From: Acidicapsa dinghuensis
GTDB taxonomy: Bacteria; Acidobacteriota; Terriglobia; Terriglobales; Acidobacteriaceae
Reading direction: 5' to 3'
DNA length: 64,000 nucleotides
NCBI RefSeq assembly: GCF_025685685.1
Contig: NZ_JAGSYH010000004.1
Location: forward strand, 434,001-498,000
Shown: positions 19,071 through 28,446 of the stretch, one piece after another
How the letters are laid out: the number at the start of each line of letters is the position of its first letter
How positions within the stretch are numbered: position 1 is the stretch's first letter
Position numbers and translations under genes: made by a program
The notes under the pieces: model-generated
Told to the model about the DNA's origin: nothing
Databases searched by the model: none
Seen by the model: the letters and a program-made list of their open reading frames with translations, nothing else

Positions 19071-20420
19071 ATGCTGGATCCACACAGCCTCTTTCTGCTC
19101 ATCGCCGCCCTGGTCTCAGTCATAGGCCTGATCCTGCTCGTCGCCGTCTTCAAGCTCAACCCTGTTTTGTCGCTGTTCATCGCCGCCCTCGCACTCGCAG
19201 CCGCTGCCGGTATGCCGGCGGACAAGATCATCCACTCCTTTGAAGCCGGAGTAGGTGGCACCCTTGGCCACATCGCTATCGTCGTCGCCCTCGGCACCAT
19301 GCTCGGCAAAATGATGGCCGAGTCCGGAGGCGCCGATCAGATCGCCTTTACCCTCATCCGCATCTTCGGCGAAAAGAATATCCCCTGGGCCATGATGCTC
19401 ATCGGACTCATCGTCGGCCTACCCGCTTTTTTTGAAGTCGGTTTCGTCCTCCTCATACCCATCGCCTTCACCGTAGCTCGCCGCACTAACACCAACTTCA
19501 TCCTCGTCGGCCTGCCCATGGTCGCCGGACTCTCCGTAGTCCACGGCCTCGTCCCGCCGCACCCCGCCGCACTGCTGGCCGTCACCACCTACAAAGCCGA
19601 CGTAGGCCGCACCATCCTCTACGCCCTGCTCGTCGGCATCCCCACCGCAATCGTCGCCGGCCCGCTGTGGGCGAAACTCATCGCCCCTCACATCAAGCTC
19701 GCCGACGAAAACCCCATGGCCGAGCAGTTCGCCAGCCACCAGAAAGAGCGCGTCCTCCCGAGTTTTGGCCTCACCGTCACCACCATCCTGCTCCCCGTCT
19801 TGCTCATGCTCGTCGGCAGTTGGGCAGATTCCATCTCTGCCCCCGGCTCCGGCCTCAACTCCGCCATCCGCCTGCTCGGCAACGACGACATGGCCCTGCT
19901 CATCGGAGCCCTATTCAGCTTCGTCACCCTCGGCTCCATGCGCGGCTTTAATCGCGATACCATCCTCAAATTCAGCAACGAAAGCCTCGCTCCGACAGCT
20001 ACCATCACCCTCCTCGTCGGCGCAGGTGGCGGCTTCGGCCGCATCCTTCAGGACAGCGGTGTCTCCGGTGTCATCATCGCTCTCGCCCTGCACAGCCACA
20101 TCTCGCTTCTGTTACTGGCCTGGCTCCTAGCCGCCCTCATGCGTCTCGCCACCGGATCGGCAACAGTCGCCATGACCACCGCCGCCGCCATCGTCGCGCC
20201 CATCGCATTTCATACCGCAGGCGTCCACCCGGAACTGCTCGCCATCGCCACCGGCGCAGGCTCGCTCGTCTTCTCGCACGTCAATGACGGCGGCTTCTGG
20301 CTCGTCAAAGAGTACTTCCACATGAGCGTCACCGACACCATCAAAACCTGGTCCATCTGCGAAACCATCATCTCCGTCGTCGCCCTCCTGCTGACCATGG
20401 CCCTGTCTTTCGCCATCTGA
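19071..20420 (+). CDS. GntP-family permease (gluconate / D-serine type)
   Basis: A 449-residue inner-membrane carrier with about twelve hydrophobic segments. GntP-family hallmarks are present: GGTLGHIAIVVALGTMLGKMMAESGGA, LPAFFEVGFVLLIP and HGLVPPHPA. The family includes gluconate transporters and DsdX, the D-serine carrier. The neighbours (deacylase, RidA, D-amino-acid deaminase) make a D-amino acid or its N-acyl form the more likely substrate here, which is an inference from context. The gene starts nine bases after the RidA gene stop, so it is the third member of the operon. Confidence 0.92.
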   Translation: MLDPHSLFLLIAALVSVIGLILLVAVFKLNPVLSLFIAALALAAAAGMPADKIIHSFEAGVGGTLGHIAIVVALGTMLGKMMAESGGADQIAFTLIRIFGEKNIPWAMMLIGLIVGLPAFFEVGFVLLIPIAFTVARRTNTNFILVGLPMVAGLSVVHGLVPPHPAALLAVTTYKADVGRTILYALLVGIPTAIVAGPLWAKLIAPHIKLADENPMAEQFASHQKERVLPSFGLTVTTILLPVLLMLVGSWADSISAPGSGLNSAIRLLGNDDMALLIGALFSFVTLGSMRGFNRDTILKFSNESLAPTATITLLVGAGGGFGRILQDSGVSGVIIALALHSHISLLLLAWLLAALMRLATGSATVAMTTAAAIVAPIAFHTAGVHPELLAIATGAGSLVFSHVNDGGFWLVKEYFHMSVTDTIKTWSICETIISVVALLLTMALSFAI

Positions 20421-20498
20421 TTACAAAGCCTTTTTATCTTCTTCTGCTACATTGGAAACCACCCTCGCGGCAAGACAAGACAGAGAGGAATGCGTTCC

Positions 20499-21188
20499 AT
20501 GCCCGATCCCCACAGGATCAAGCGCGAGCTTGAAGAGATACTCTCCCGCCCTCACTATTCCAATCTCTTCTATCGCCGCAATCAGTTTCGTAAGCCCGGA
20601 TCATCGCCTGAGTCGCCTGCCACTGTCGCAACCGGCATTTCCGCCTATCTGGCGGCAAGTCACGCCCTTCTTGATCCCGTTTTTGTCGAGGAATGGCGCG
20701 GTCCCGTCCAGCTCTACCGAGTCCATGACGGCAGATCGGGAAAATACCAGGACCCTATCAATCCCAGCAAAAGCCGCTACACCGCTGGAACTCTCGGTGC
20801 CTGCTGGGTAGAACGATCAGTTGTCGATTCCATGTGGACCGCCGCGGCCAGCACCGCCGACCCGCGCAAAATGTTTCTCGAATTCATGCGTTCCGGGAAC
20901 TTCGTACTTCCGGAGTGGAACCATATGACAGCGATCTGCCGCTTGGCCATACCTGCCGGCGGGTTTGTCGTGGTGGTCCGCGGCAAAGGTAACTGGCAAG
21001 CCATGCTAACCCCTGCAGGCGGCAACAGGCCCGACGGTAAAACCGCGATAAGCAACTCTGGAGATGTAATGACCCATCTGCGCATGATGCCGATCCCCGG
21101 AACACCACAGTGCGTCGTTCCACTGGTTGACGACATGCTCGTCGAGAACATTCCCACAAATTCAGGCAGCTATCCGTTTGCGCCTTAG
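20499..21188 (+). CDS. hypothetical protein, unknown fold
   Basis: Not recognised. It has 229 residues, with no signal peptide or membrane helix. The ATG at 20499 is preferred over 20490 because AGAGAGGA ends nine bases before it. A charged N-terminal helix is followed by a mixed alpha/beta region with VQLYRVHDGR, GTLGACWVERS and FVVVVRGKGNW. The YRxHDG start followed later by strands is loosely reminiscent of ADP-ribosyltransferase-like or RES folds, but I cannot place catalytic residues, so no function is claimed. It lies between the D-amino-acid operon and tRNA-Lys, on the opposite strand to the tRNA. Confidence 0.7.
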   Translation: MPDPHRIKRELEEILSRPHYSNLFYRRNQFRKPGSSPESPATVATGISAYLAASHALLDPVFVEEWRGPVQLYRVHDGRSGKYQDPINPSKSRYTAGTLGACWVERSVVDSMWTAAASTADPRKMFLEFMRSGNFVLPEWNHMTAICRLAIPAGGFVVVVRGKGNWQAMLTPAGGNRPDGKTAISNSGDVMTHLRMMPIPGTPQCVVPLVDDMLVENIPTNSGSYPFAP

Positions 21189-21208
21189 TTGAGAATTCAG
21201 ATTTTCAA

Positions 21209-21233
21209 TTAGAAAATTACGGCAGAAATGCCG
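21209..21233 (-). terminator. terminator downstream of tRNA-Lys
   Basis: On the minus strand CGGCA-TTTC-TGCCG (21233-21220) is followed directly by a T-rich run. It lies eleven bases past the tRNA 3' end and before the convergent gene's stop. Confidence 0.7.
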
Positions 21234-21243
21234 AAGGAAGAGA

Positions 21244-21319
21244 TGGTGGACCCGGTGGGAATCGAACCCACAACCTGTCGATTAAGAGTCGAATGCTCTG
21301 CCAGTTGAGCTACAGGTCC
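21244..21319 (-). tRNA. tRNA-Lys (anticodon CTT)
   Basis: A complete 76-base cloverleaf. Acceptor GGACCTG pairs with CGGGTCC, followed by A and an encoded CCA. The D arm is GCTC...GAGC, the anticodon loop CTCTTAA reads CTT (lysine codon AAG), and the T arm is TGGG-TTCGATT-CCCA. Only the outermost anticodon-stem pair (T27-C43) looks mismatched. Confidence 0.95.
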
Positions 21320-21516
21320 CCGTAGAAGAGTATAGCAGTGTGTTGGTTTTGGAACAACGCTTTAGCCCTCGGGATCGAAATTCCCTCTGTGCATTTCTTG
21401 AATACCGAATCCGCCATTCGAAGACCGCAAAAACACGGCGCACCCAAGTAAGGAACCTTCGATGTGCACCGCACGTACTTTCCTCTGCCTCATTAGAATC
21501 CAAGCCGGAGCCCCTC

Positions 21517-23040
21517 ATGCCGCCTCCTGCCCAAGTCGCCGCTGCCCCAAATAACTCGGACGTCCTCGGCAGCCGCATCACTCTGGCCATCGCAGTCGCC
21601 ATCGCGCTCCTGCACATCATTACCAACACTCGCTATGGTCTGCATCGCGACGAATTCCAGTTCCTCGCCGACGCTCGTCACCTCGACTGGGGCTTCGTTG
21701 CCTATCCACCCTTCACCTCTGCCATCGAACGCCTCTCCATGGCCATCTTCGGCCTCTGGCTGCCCGGCCTACGCCTCTTTTCCGTCCTGGCGCAAGCCAC
21801 AGCCATCGTCATCGCTGGAGCCATGGCCCGCGATCTTGGCGGACGAACCACCGCGCAAGCCCTCACCGCTTTTGCAGTCGCGCTTTCACCGCTCCCGCTC
21901 TTCGAAGGCACCGAATTCCAATACTCATCCTTCGACTATCTCTGGTGGGTACTCGCATCCTGGGCTCTTATCCGCCTTCTCCGCGACGAAAACCCGCGCT
22001 GGTGGCTGCTGATCGGCGCATCGCTCGGCTTCGGCCTCGAAACCAAATATTCCATCCTCTTCTATATCGCCGGTCTCATCGGAGCCATGCTGCTCACCTC
22101 AGCCCGCCGCTGGTTCTTCAATCGCTGGTTCTGGGCCGGCGTCGCCCTTACCCTCCTCATCGTGCTTCCCAACGCCATCTGGCAACTCCAGCACAACTTC
22201 ATCTCCTATCGCTTCCTCCAGCACATCCATGCCCGCGACGTCCGCATCGGCCGCACGGGTGGCTTCTTTCACGATCAACTCATCATCTGCTTCAACCTCG
22301 CCGCGGTTCCCATAGCGCTCGTCGGCCTCTTCAGTACCTTCCGCAGCCGTACATACCGGCCCATCGCGTGGCTCTTCGTCCTGACGCTTGCCCTCTTCGC
22401 CATCGCCAAAGGCCGCGGATACTACACCGCCCCGCTCTACCCCATGCTTCTCGCTGCCGGAGCAGCCGCCTGGGAGCGCTGGCTTGCACCCCGCCACGCG
22501 ATCCTTCGACGCTCTCTAGCCACACTGGCGTTCGCCAGCATCGCCGCCATCGGAGCCTACGCCTGCGCCATCCTCGTTCCGCTTGCCGATTCCGGTCCGC
22601 TGCGCAGCTTCGCCCTGGCTCGCAACGGTGACCTCCGCGAAGAAACCGGCTGGGACATCATGCTCCACTCCATCGCGCAGGTCCGCGACTCTCTGTCCCC
22701 TGACCAGCAGGCCCACTTGGGGCTCGTCCTCGGTAACTACGGCGAAGCAGGAGCCGTAGAAATTCTCGGCCCTCAATACCACCTTCCGCCACCGATCGCC
22801 GGCACCAACTCCTTCTGGCTCCGCTCTTACCCCTCCAGTCAACCCACCACCAACATCGTTCTCGGCGTAGGCGACGACGACCGGGAAGCGCAATTCACCG
22901 GCTGCCGTCTCGCGGCGCATGTCCCTTATCCACCCGGTCAGAACAACGAAGAGTCCAACGACCACGCAGAAATCTACCTCTGCGGACCACCCCGCCTGCC
23001 CTGGCCTGAATTGTGGAAGATTGCTCTCGGCTTCGGATGA
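21517..23040 (+). CDS. GT39-type membrane glycosyltransferase (ArnT/PMT-like)
   Basis: A 507-residue polytopic protein with about ten membrane helices. It has the glycosyltransferase-39 layout: an early periplasmic loop with the acidic motif HRDEFQFLADARHLDWGF, including the DE pair, and YPPF soon after, then helices and a soluble C-terminal domain. Such enzymes move sugars from polyprenyl phosphates to lipids or proteins in the periplasm. Donor and acceptor are unknown. I start it at the ATG at 21517, which has GGAG upstream and begins just before the first helix. An upstream extension in the same frame runs back to the tRNA gene and lacks protein-like character. Confidence 0.85.
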   Translation: MPPPAQVAAAPNNSDVLGSRITLAIAVAIALLHIITNTRYGLHRDEFQFLADARHLDWGFVAYPPFTSAIERLSMAIFGLWLPGLRLFSVLAQATAIVIAGAMARDLGGRTTAQALTAFAVALSPLPLFEGTEFQYSSFDYLWWVLASWALIRLLRDENPRWWLLIGASLGFGLETKYSILFYIAGLIGAMLLTSARRWFFNRWFWAGVALTLLIVLPNAIWQLQHNFISYRFLQHIHARDVRIGRTGGFFHDQLIICFNLAAVPIALVGLFSTFRSRTYRPIAWLFVLTLALFAIAKGRGYYTAPLYPMLLAAGAAAWERWLAPRHAILRRSLATLAFASIAAIGAYACAILVPLADSGPLRSFALARNGDLREETGWDIMLHSIAQVRDSLSPDQQAHLGLVLGNYGEAGAVEILGPQYHLPPPIAGTNSFWLRSYPSSQPTTNIVLGVGDDDREAQFTGCRLAAHVPYPPGQNNEESNDHAEIYLCGPPRLPWPELWKIALGFG

Positions 23041-23053
23041 GCCGGGGAAAGAA

Positions 23054-24799
23054 TCAGAAGTTAAAAGCCAGGCCGCCGCTGATGCTGCGCTGCGCCTGTG
23101 CAAAATAGAGATGCGACCCGTCGCTCGTCAGAAAAGGCTGATAGCCCTCCGCCAGCAGATTTCGCAGGTCGATCAGCGCCTCAACACCGCCAGGCCCTTC
23201 GTGGCGAATCCGGATCGGCTGCCGGATATAGACATTCAAATAAGGCTCCGCGGCATCCACCGCATAAGGCGCTACCTCAGTCACCGTCGACTCGGGCTGC
23301 CACCGATAGCTGGCTCGCCAGTGCGTTCCTGTGCCTTCTGTCGTACCAGAAAGCACCAGGGAATACATCTGCGCACGCCGGGAATGCACTCCCTGCAGAA
23401 TCGTCGCAACATCCGCCGGGTGCCCGCTCGCCTGCATCACAAGAGCATCGCCACTGGCGTAGCTCAATTTGATGCGATTGTGTCCCGGCAGCTGCCCTTC
23501 CACCGAAGCCAGCATTCCCGCCGACGAATAGTTGGGTCCTGCAGTCCGAATCAAGCCACTGGCTCCATCCACCAGCAGCCAGGGTCCCGCAACCGCCTCC
23601 GCGCTTAACCTTCCCGAGCCCTCAATCATTGGATTGTCGATATGGTCTCCGTAGATCACCACCTGCATCTCCGCCGGTCCCGTTGTCGTCGACCATCCCA
23701 ACTCCTGGTGCATGCCGTGTTCCAGCACCAGTTGCCCGTTCCGCTCAGAAAGGATCGGCAACCACGCCTGCGGCATCTCCTCGCCGGCTGTCGGATCGGC
23801 ACTTCTCGCCGTCGCCACACGATAAGCCAGAGCGCCCTGCCCATGCTGCATCGTGATCGTGGCGAATGGCAGCGCAGCCAATATCTCCGATCCGTCTCCA
23901 GCGCGCGCAATTACTTGGCTCGATCCAGCTTCCGCCTGCAACCCGCCAAGATCCAGCGACTCCCAGGTTCGCAGCGAAGCCGCCTGCAGCCCATCCTGGC
24001 CGCCGGCAATCACCTCCGGATCGGCCATCACAGCCACCAGGCTCTGCATCGAGCGCGATCCGATACCGGAACTCGACATCTCCTGCCGGAATCCCATCAT
24101 GGCGTCAATCACACCGGAAGCATCCGGAGCCATCTCTGCGCTCATCGCTGTCCGCCGCTGAGCCGAGCCATCCCGCAGTGCAGCAACCGATACCGCCTCG
24201 CCGCCCATGCCAAATTGCCGGTTACCAGCCGCCCCACTTATTTTCAGCTTTTGCTTCCGGTTCGCCCCCGGACGGGTCTCAACGGAACCGTCCCATACCA
24301 GAATTGGCGATCCGTCCTCCTGCCAGCGAAGCAGCGGCCGATTCTGCGCCGACCGCAGCGTCCACGCCCAGTCGTCCTGTCCATTCGCGCGGGCTCGCTG
24401 CAATCGCGGAGCCACCTGCATCAGATCGTAGATATTGCTGAGCGTGAGGTCCACAACCGTCTTCGCCCGCAAACGCAGATTTTCCTTCAGCGTCGGAATG
24501 AAATCTCCGCCTGCCGCCTTCAGTGCATAGTGTCCGGGGAAAATAGAGGAAATGCTGTACGCGCCGCGCGCATTGGTGAAGACTCTCGCTACCACCGTCG
24601 CATCTGCCCTTAGCAGATCGACCTCAATACCCACCTGCGGAACACCGCTCACATCCCGCACGACTCCTGAGACCGTCGCATTGCTTGGTGCGCCGGCCGC
24701 AAATGCCGCCTCATTCAGGCTGAATACCCCCGCCGTGGCCAACACGGCCAAAGCTGCAACGAGTTGCGAGACTGCGGTTTGTTTTGAGCTACGCTTCAC
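23054..24799 (-). CDS. secreted protein with N-terminal carboxypeptidase-regulatory-like domain, barrel-like C-terminus
   Basis: A 581-residue exported protein. A signal peptide (residues 1-35) precedes a CarboxypepD_reg-like beta-sandwich (about 42-115, with SGVVRDVSGVPQVGIEVDLL and GAYSISSIFPGHYAL). The remaining 450 residues are rich in alternating strands and end GGLAFNF, a terminal aromatic as in outer-membrane barrels. This architecture recalls the short, TonB-like or Oar-like proteins of Acidobacteria, without a visible plug. Role unknown. The start is a GTG. It is convergent with the glycosyltransferase gene (13 bases between stops). Confidence 0.75.
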   Translation of the reverse strand: MKRSSKQTAVSQLVAALAVLATAGVFSLNEAAFAAGAPSNATVSGVVRDVSGVPQVGIEVDLLRADATVVARVFTNARGAYSISSIFPGHYALKAAGGDFIPTLKENLRLRAKTVVDLTLSNIYDLMQVAPRLQRARANGQDDWAWTLRSAQNRPLLRWQEDGSPILVWDGSVETRPGANRKQKLKISGAAGNRQFGMGGEAVSVAALRDGSAQRRTAMSAEMAPDASGVIDAMMGFRQEMSSSGIGSRSMQSLVAVMADPEVIAGGQDGLQAASLRTWESLDLGGLQAEAGSSQVIARAGDGSEILAALPFATITMQHGQGALAYRVATARSADPTAGEEMPQAWLPILSERNGQLVLEHGMHQELGWSTTTGPAEMQVVIYGDHIDNPMIEGSGRLSAEAVAGPWLLVDGASGLIRTAGPNYSSAGMLASVEGQLPGHNRIKLSYASGDALVMQASGHPADVATILQGVHSRRAQMYSLVLSGTTEGTGTHWRASYRWQPESTVTEVAPYAVDAAEPYLNVYIRQPIRIRHEGPGGVEALIDLRNLLAEGYQPFLTSDGSHLYFAQAQRSISGGLAFNF

Positions 24800-24915
24800 A
24801 GTTGTCGGCTGAATTGCGCCTCGGCATCTTCCGATACGGAAATTCTCCTGAAACGAAAAACCAATCCAGCCAGCCGGATCCTTTGCCCGGCTGTGCCGTT
24901 ACATGGGGGATATCT

Positions 24916-26727
24916 CTATTCCACGACAAACGGGGCCGACTGCGCAATCTCTTGTTTCGAAATCGAGTCGTTTACCCGAATAACCACCTTATATTTCCCT
25001 GGCTGCAGCCCCGCGAGCGGTACAGTTCGATCCATTGTCAACTGATCGCTGTGCGCGCTTACGTCCTTGGAGTCCTCATGCGTCTCCAGCAGCACCTTAT
25101 CTGACGCTGCATCTTGGATTTCGTAAGTCACCGTCGCCGCATTGCTCTTCGTTTTGTCGTCGATGCCCAGGTTATACACCTGCATCCAGAAATTCAGCTT
25201 TTGATCGCGATGAAACGTCACAGGAGTTGCCGCATTCGGGCTTACCCGTGGACGCACATACATATTGCCCAAAATAAAGTTCCCCGCGCCGATTGTCTGG
25301 CTCGGCACTTTATACATGGAATCCGCCAGAATCAGTGACGAAGTCGACAATTTCTCGTCGTCAAACTTGGGAACACTGATGCTCTGCGAATAAATACCCA
25401 CATGGTCCGGGTTATTCACATCCTTGATGCCGATATCAAGCCGGTACACCCCCGGACGCAATGGCAGTGCCTTCCAATACACCTTCTGCTGATTCATAGC
25501 CTGCTGCAGCAATTCCGCTGGCTCGTCTACTTCCACCGTATCTTCAAATGTCTGGACAACCTTGTGCGTAATCGTCGAAACCTTGCCCAGAATGTTCACC
25601 ACTCCGTGTGCAACACCATCCTTGGTGTTAAACGTTATGTCCTTGTTCTTGATCTGTAATGTAATCGGCACCAGAACCGCATCTTCTGTCACGCGAACAA
25701 AATCTGTGCGCACATCAAACGGAAAGATCGGCCCGGTAATCAGCTTGTGGTCGGAGATAAAGCTCTCCAGATCCTTGAACTTAACCGGAGGAGGCGCAAA
25801 CAGCTTGGCCGCCAGTTCGATGCGGTCAAACTCCTTGCCTTCGGTTCCCGCGCTCATCGGCCCATTGCCCAGGTTCTCGATGCCTCCTTTGAACCGGTCC
25901 GCCTTCTTTGCCTGTCCCATCTGTTCGTAGAGCGTCTCACCGGCTCCCGGCACGTGCAGCAGCGCGTCCTTCTCCGAACGGTCGATCGTAAAGTGGTAGT
26001 CCCCGCACATGCAGGTGTCTACAAACTCGATATCGATGTTGTCGCCAATGCCTTCCAGGTACCGGTAGTGCCATGTTTCGAACGGAAAAGTCGAAGTCTC
26101 GCCGCCCCCCTCGTCCATCGGCCGGTCATAGCTGCCGCCTGCCGGATGAGACTCGATCGAATCTGGCTTGCCAAACGCAATATAAATATGCCCGCGATCG
26201 GTCTTCCATCCTGGTTTGCCAGCCGCAAAATGCTCGTTGGCATACTCAATACGCCGGTAGTGTTCGTCGCGGTACTCGTTTTCCGGTGAATCCGGGTTCG
26301 GATTCCGGCGCTGCCAGAAGTTCTCGATGAAAGCATCGCGCTCTTCATCATTGCTCAGGTTCTTGAACGCTTTCCTCTCCTCATCGGAGATGATGTACGC
26401 CACATCCTGGTTCAACCAGGTTTTGTAGGTATCCGAAAGCTCCTGATGTAGCTCCTTTTGACGGGTTATCTTCTGCTTATCCGACAAGGGCCGTTTGAGC
26501 GGATCAACCCCCTCCGGCTTTGGCAGTTCCTGCCGTGTACCGTCCGACGAGCCCGCTTGTCCACTTGTCACAGTGGCAGTCCCGCCTGTTGTCTGCTGGG
26601 CCGCTTGCTCCTGCCCTGCCCAAGCCAAGGCGCTCATTGGGGCGACACCGAGCAATCCGAGTCCCAACGCCAACATCACCGGCCCGCGCCATGCGCTTCC
26701 GGAAACCGTGCGTACAGTCTGCTGCAT
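24916..26727 (-). CDS. GWxTD-domain secreted protein
   Basis: A 603-residue exported protein. After the signal peptide and a Thr/Gln-rich spacer comes the GWxTD-type segment: TYKTWLNQDVAYIISDEERKAF, then FWQRRNPNPDSPENEYRDEHYRRIEYANEHF and GHIYIAFGKPD, the most conserved block of the family. The C-terminal half is beta-rich and ends with a module resembling an Ig-like fold (LQPGKYKVVIRVND). These proteins are common in Acidobacteria and Bacteroidetes. Their function is not established. An AGGAG about 15 bases upstream and an AGGA about 10 bases upstream precede the ATG. Divergent from the macA-like gene. Confidence 0.85.
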   Translation of the reverse strand: MQQTVRTVSGSAWRGPVMLALGLGLLGVAPMSALAWAGQEQAAQQTTGGTATVTSGQAGSSDGTRQELPKPEGVDPLKRPLSDKQKITRQKELHQELSDTYKTWLNQDVAYIISDEERKAFKNLSNDEERDAFIENFWQRRNPNPDSPENEYRDEHYRRIEYANEHFAAGKPGWKTDRGHIYIAFGKPDSIESHPAGGSYDRPMDEGGGETSTFPFETWHYRYLEGIGDNIDIEFVDTCMCGDYHFTIDRSEKDALLHVPGAGETLYEQMGQAKKADRFKGGIENLGNGPMSAGTEGKEFDRIELAAKLFAPPPVKFKDLESFISDHKLITGPIFPFDVRTDFVRVTEDAVLVPITLQIKNKDITFNTKDGVAHGVVNILGKVSTITHKVVQTFEDTVEVDEPAELLQQAMNQQKVYWKALPLRPGVYRLDIGIKDVNNPDHVGIYSQSISVPKFDDEKLSTSSLILADSMYKVPSQTIGAGNFILGNMYVRPRVSPNAATPVTFHRDQKLNFWMQVYNLGIDDKTKSNAATVTYEIQDAASDKVLLETHEDSKDVSAHSDQLTMDRTVPLAGLQPGKYKVVIRVNDSISKQEIAQSAPFVVE

Positions 26728-26972
26728 AACCGTTTGTCCTGCTCCTGCAATTCCCCTATTCTAAGGTCGGATAAGGGACGCGGCAAGGATGGGGGTGTCT
26801 GTTCGACTTTGATTCCCCTAAAAAGTCATCCTTTTTCTCCTTCACAAATCCTCCACCAGCCTCGTGCCAATCTCTAAACCTCGCGTCTGACGCCAATTCC
26901 GGCTCTTTCTGGGAACTCCCGGCGCGATCGTTGCGTACACTGTCTGCGGAGACTTCCGCAAGCAAACCAGCT

Positions 26973-28346
26973 ATGAAAAAAGTTCTCATCGGCATTCTTG
27001 TGCTCGTCGTCGTCGCCTCCCTCGTCGGATTTATGGTCTGGAAGGCGCAATCCGGGTACACAAAGGTCCTCACCGGCAAGGTCGTCAAGGGAGACCTGTC
27101 TACTGTCGTTAGCGGCACTGGCCAGATCAAGCCCAAAAACTACGTCAACCTCGGCGCCATGATGCTGGGGCGCGTTACCCACTTCTACGTAAAAGAAGGC
27201 GACCATGTGAAGAAGGGTGAAGTTGTCGCCACCATCGAGAATGTCCAGCAGCAGGCAACCGTCGACGCCCAGAAGGCTACCATCGACGCAGCCAAAACTG
27301 ACATCAACTCCTACCTCGCCGCCGAAAAGACCGCTCAAGCCAACGTCGAGCACGCCCAGGCTGACCTCGAGCAGAAGAAGCTTGATTGGGACCGGGCCCA
27401 GGGCCTCTACAAGGACGGCGTAATGTCGAAACAGGACTATGACGCCAAGAAAGCAGCCTACGACACCGATGTCGCCACAGTGAACCAATCGGTCGCGGGC
27501 CTCAACCAGGCCAAGGCGCAAACCGAATCAGCCCGCGGACACATGCAAACCCAGGTCGCCACGCAGCGGGTCAATGAGGACATGCTCAACCGGACTTATG
27601 CCGTTGCTCCCTTTGACGGCATCGTAACCAACATGCCCGTCCGGCAAGGCGAGACGGTCGTCGAAGGCATCCAGAACGCGGAAGGCTCTACGCTGATGAC
27701 TCTGGCCGACATGAGCGTCATCACGGCCGAAGTTAAAGTCGACGAAACTGACATTGTCAACGTCCAGCTCGGCCAGCCAGCCGACATCACAGTCGATGCC
27801 CTTCCGGGTCGCGTTTTCAAAGGCCATGTCACTCTCGTCGGAGACCAGGCCATCCTCCGCTCCACCGGCGTCGCCACATCCCAGAGCACCACTGGCACCG
27901 AAGAAGCTAAGGATTTTAAGGTCGTCGTCACGCTCGATCAGCCCGATTCGGAGCTCCGTCCCGGTCTCTCCACCACCGCCAAGATCACCACCGCGCATAA
28001 AGCCAACGTGCTGGCGCTACCCATCCAATCCCTGACCAACGCCGTGCCTGAAAAGCTTGACTCCAACGGCAAGCCGATCCTCTCCACAGCCGCTTCAGCC
28101 GAAACTCCCAAACAGGCTCCCGTTCAGGGTGTCTATGTAGTTCGCAATATGGGTGGTAAGCTGCGCGCCGTCTTCGTCCCCGTGAAAACCGGCATCACCG
28201 GCGCCACCGATATCGAAGTCGTCTCCGGTCTTGAGCAGGGCGACGAAGTCGTCACCGGCCCCTACAAAACCCTGCGCGCGCTCAAAGGCGGTGCTCTCTT
28301 GAAACGCGACACAGACAAGCCAGCCGCCGCCAACCCGGCATCTTAA
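26973..28346 (+). CDS. macA: MacA-like periplasmic adaptor of an ABC exporter
   Basis: A 457-residue membrane-fusion protein. One N-terminal helix (about residues 5-22) anchors it. The lipoyl half (GRVTHFYVKEGDHVKKGEVVATIE) is followed by a coiled-coil hairpin (about 100-200), the second lipoyl half (APFDGIVTNMPVRQGETV) and beta-barrel and membrane-proximal domains with LRPGLSTTAKI. It would link an inner-membrane ABC transporter to an outer-membrane channel. The start at 26973 is chosen because it begins MKKVLIG at the anchor. The ATPase gene follows after 100 bases, but no permease gene is present. The substrate is unknown. Confidence 0.9.
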   Translation: MKKVLIGILVLVVVASLVGFMVWKAQSGYTKVLTGKVVKGDLSTVVSGTGQIKPKNYVNLGAMMLGRVTHFYVKEGDHVKKGEVVATIENVQQQATVDAQKATIDAAKTDINSYLAAEKTAQANVEHAQADLEQKKLDWDRAQGLYKDGVMSKQDYDAKKAAYDTDVATVNQSVAGLNQAKAQTESARGHMQTQVATQRVNEDMLNRTYAVAPFDGIVTNMPVRQGETVVEGIQNAEGSTLMTLADMSVITAEVKVDETDIVNVQLGQPADITVDALPGRVFKGHVTLVGDQAILRSTGVATSQSTTGTEEAKDFKVVVTLDQPDSELRPGLSTTAKITTAHKANVLALPIQSLTNAVPEKLDSNGKPILSTAASAETPKQAPVQGVYVVRNMGGKLRAVFVPVKTGITGATDIEVVSGLEQGDEVVTGPYKTLRALKGGALLKRDTDKPAAANPAS

Positions 28347-28446
28347 TGGCTGAGTACGCTAGACAGGCCGCAAAACCAGCGCAGTGCTGGATTGGAGCAC
28401 TCGATACACTGAAGAAAGCACGACGGATCCAAAAGGAAGTTCAAGG

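Noticed and set aside
21244-21319. tRNA-Lys as an integration site of an island
   Set aside because: No integrase gene and no second copy of the tRNA end are visible within the window.
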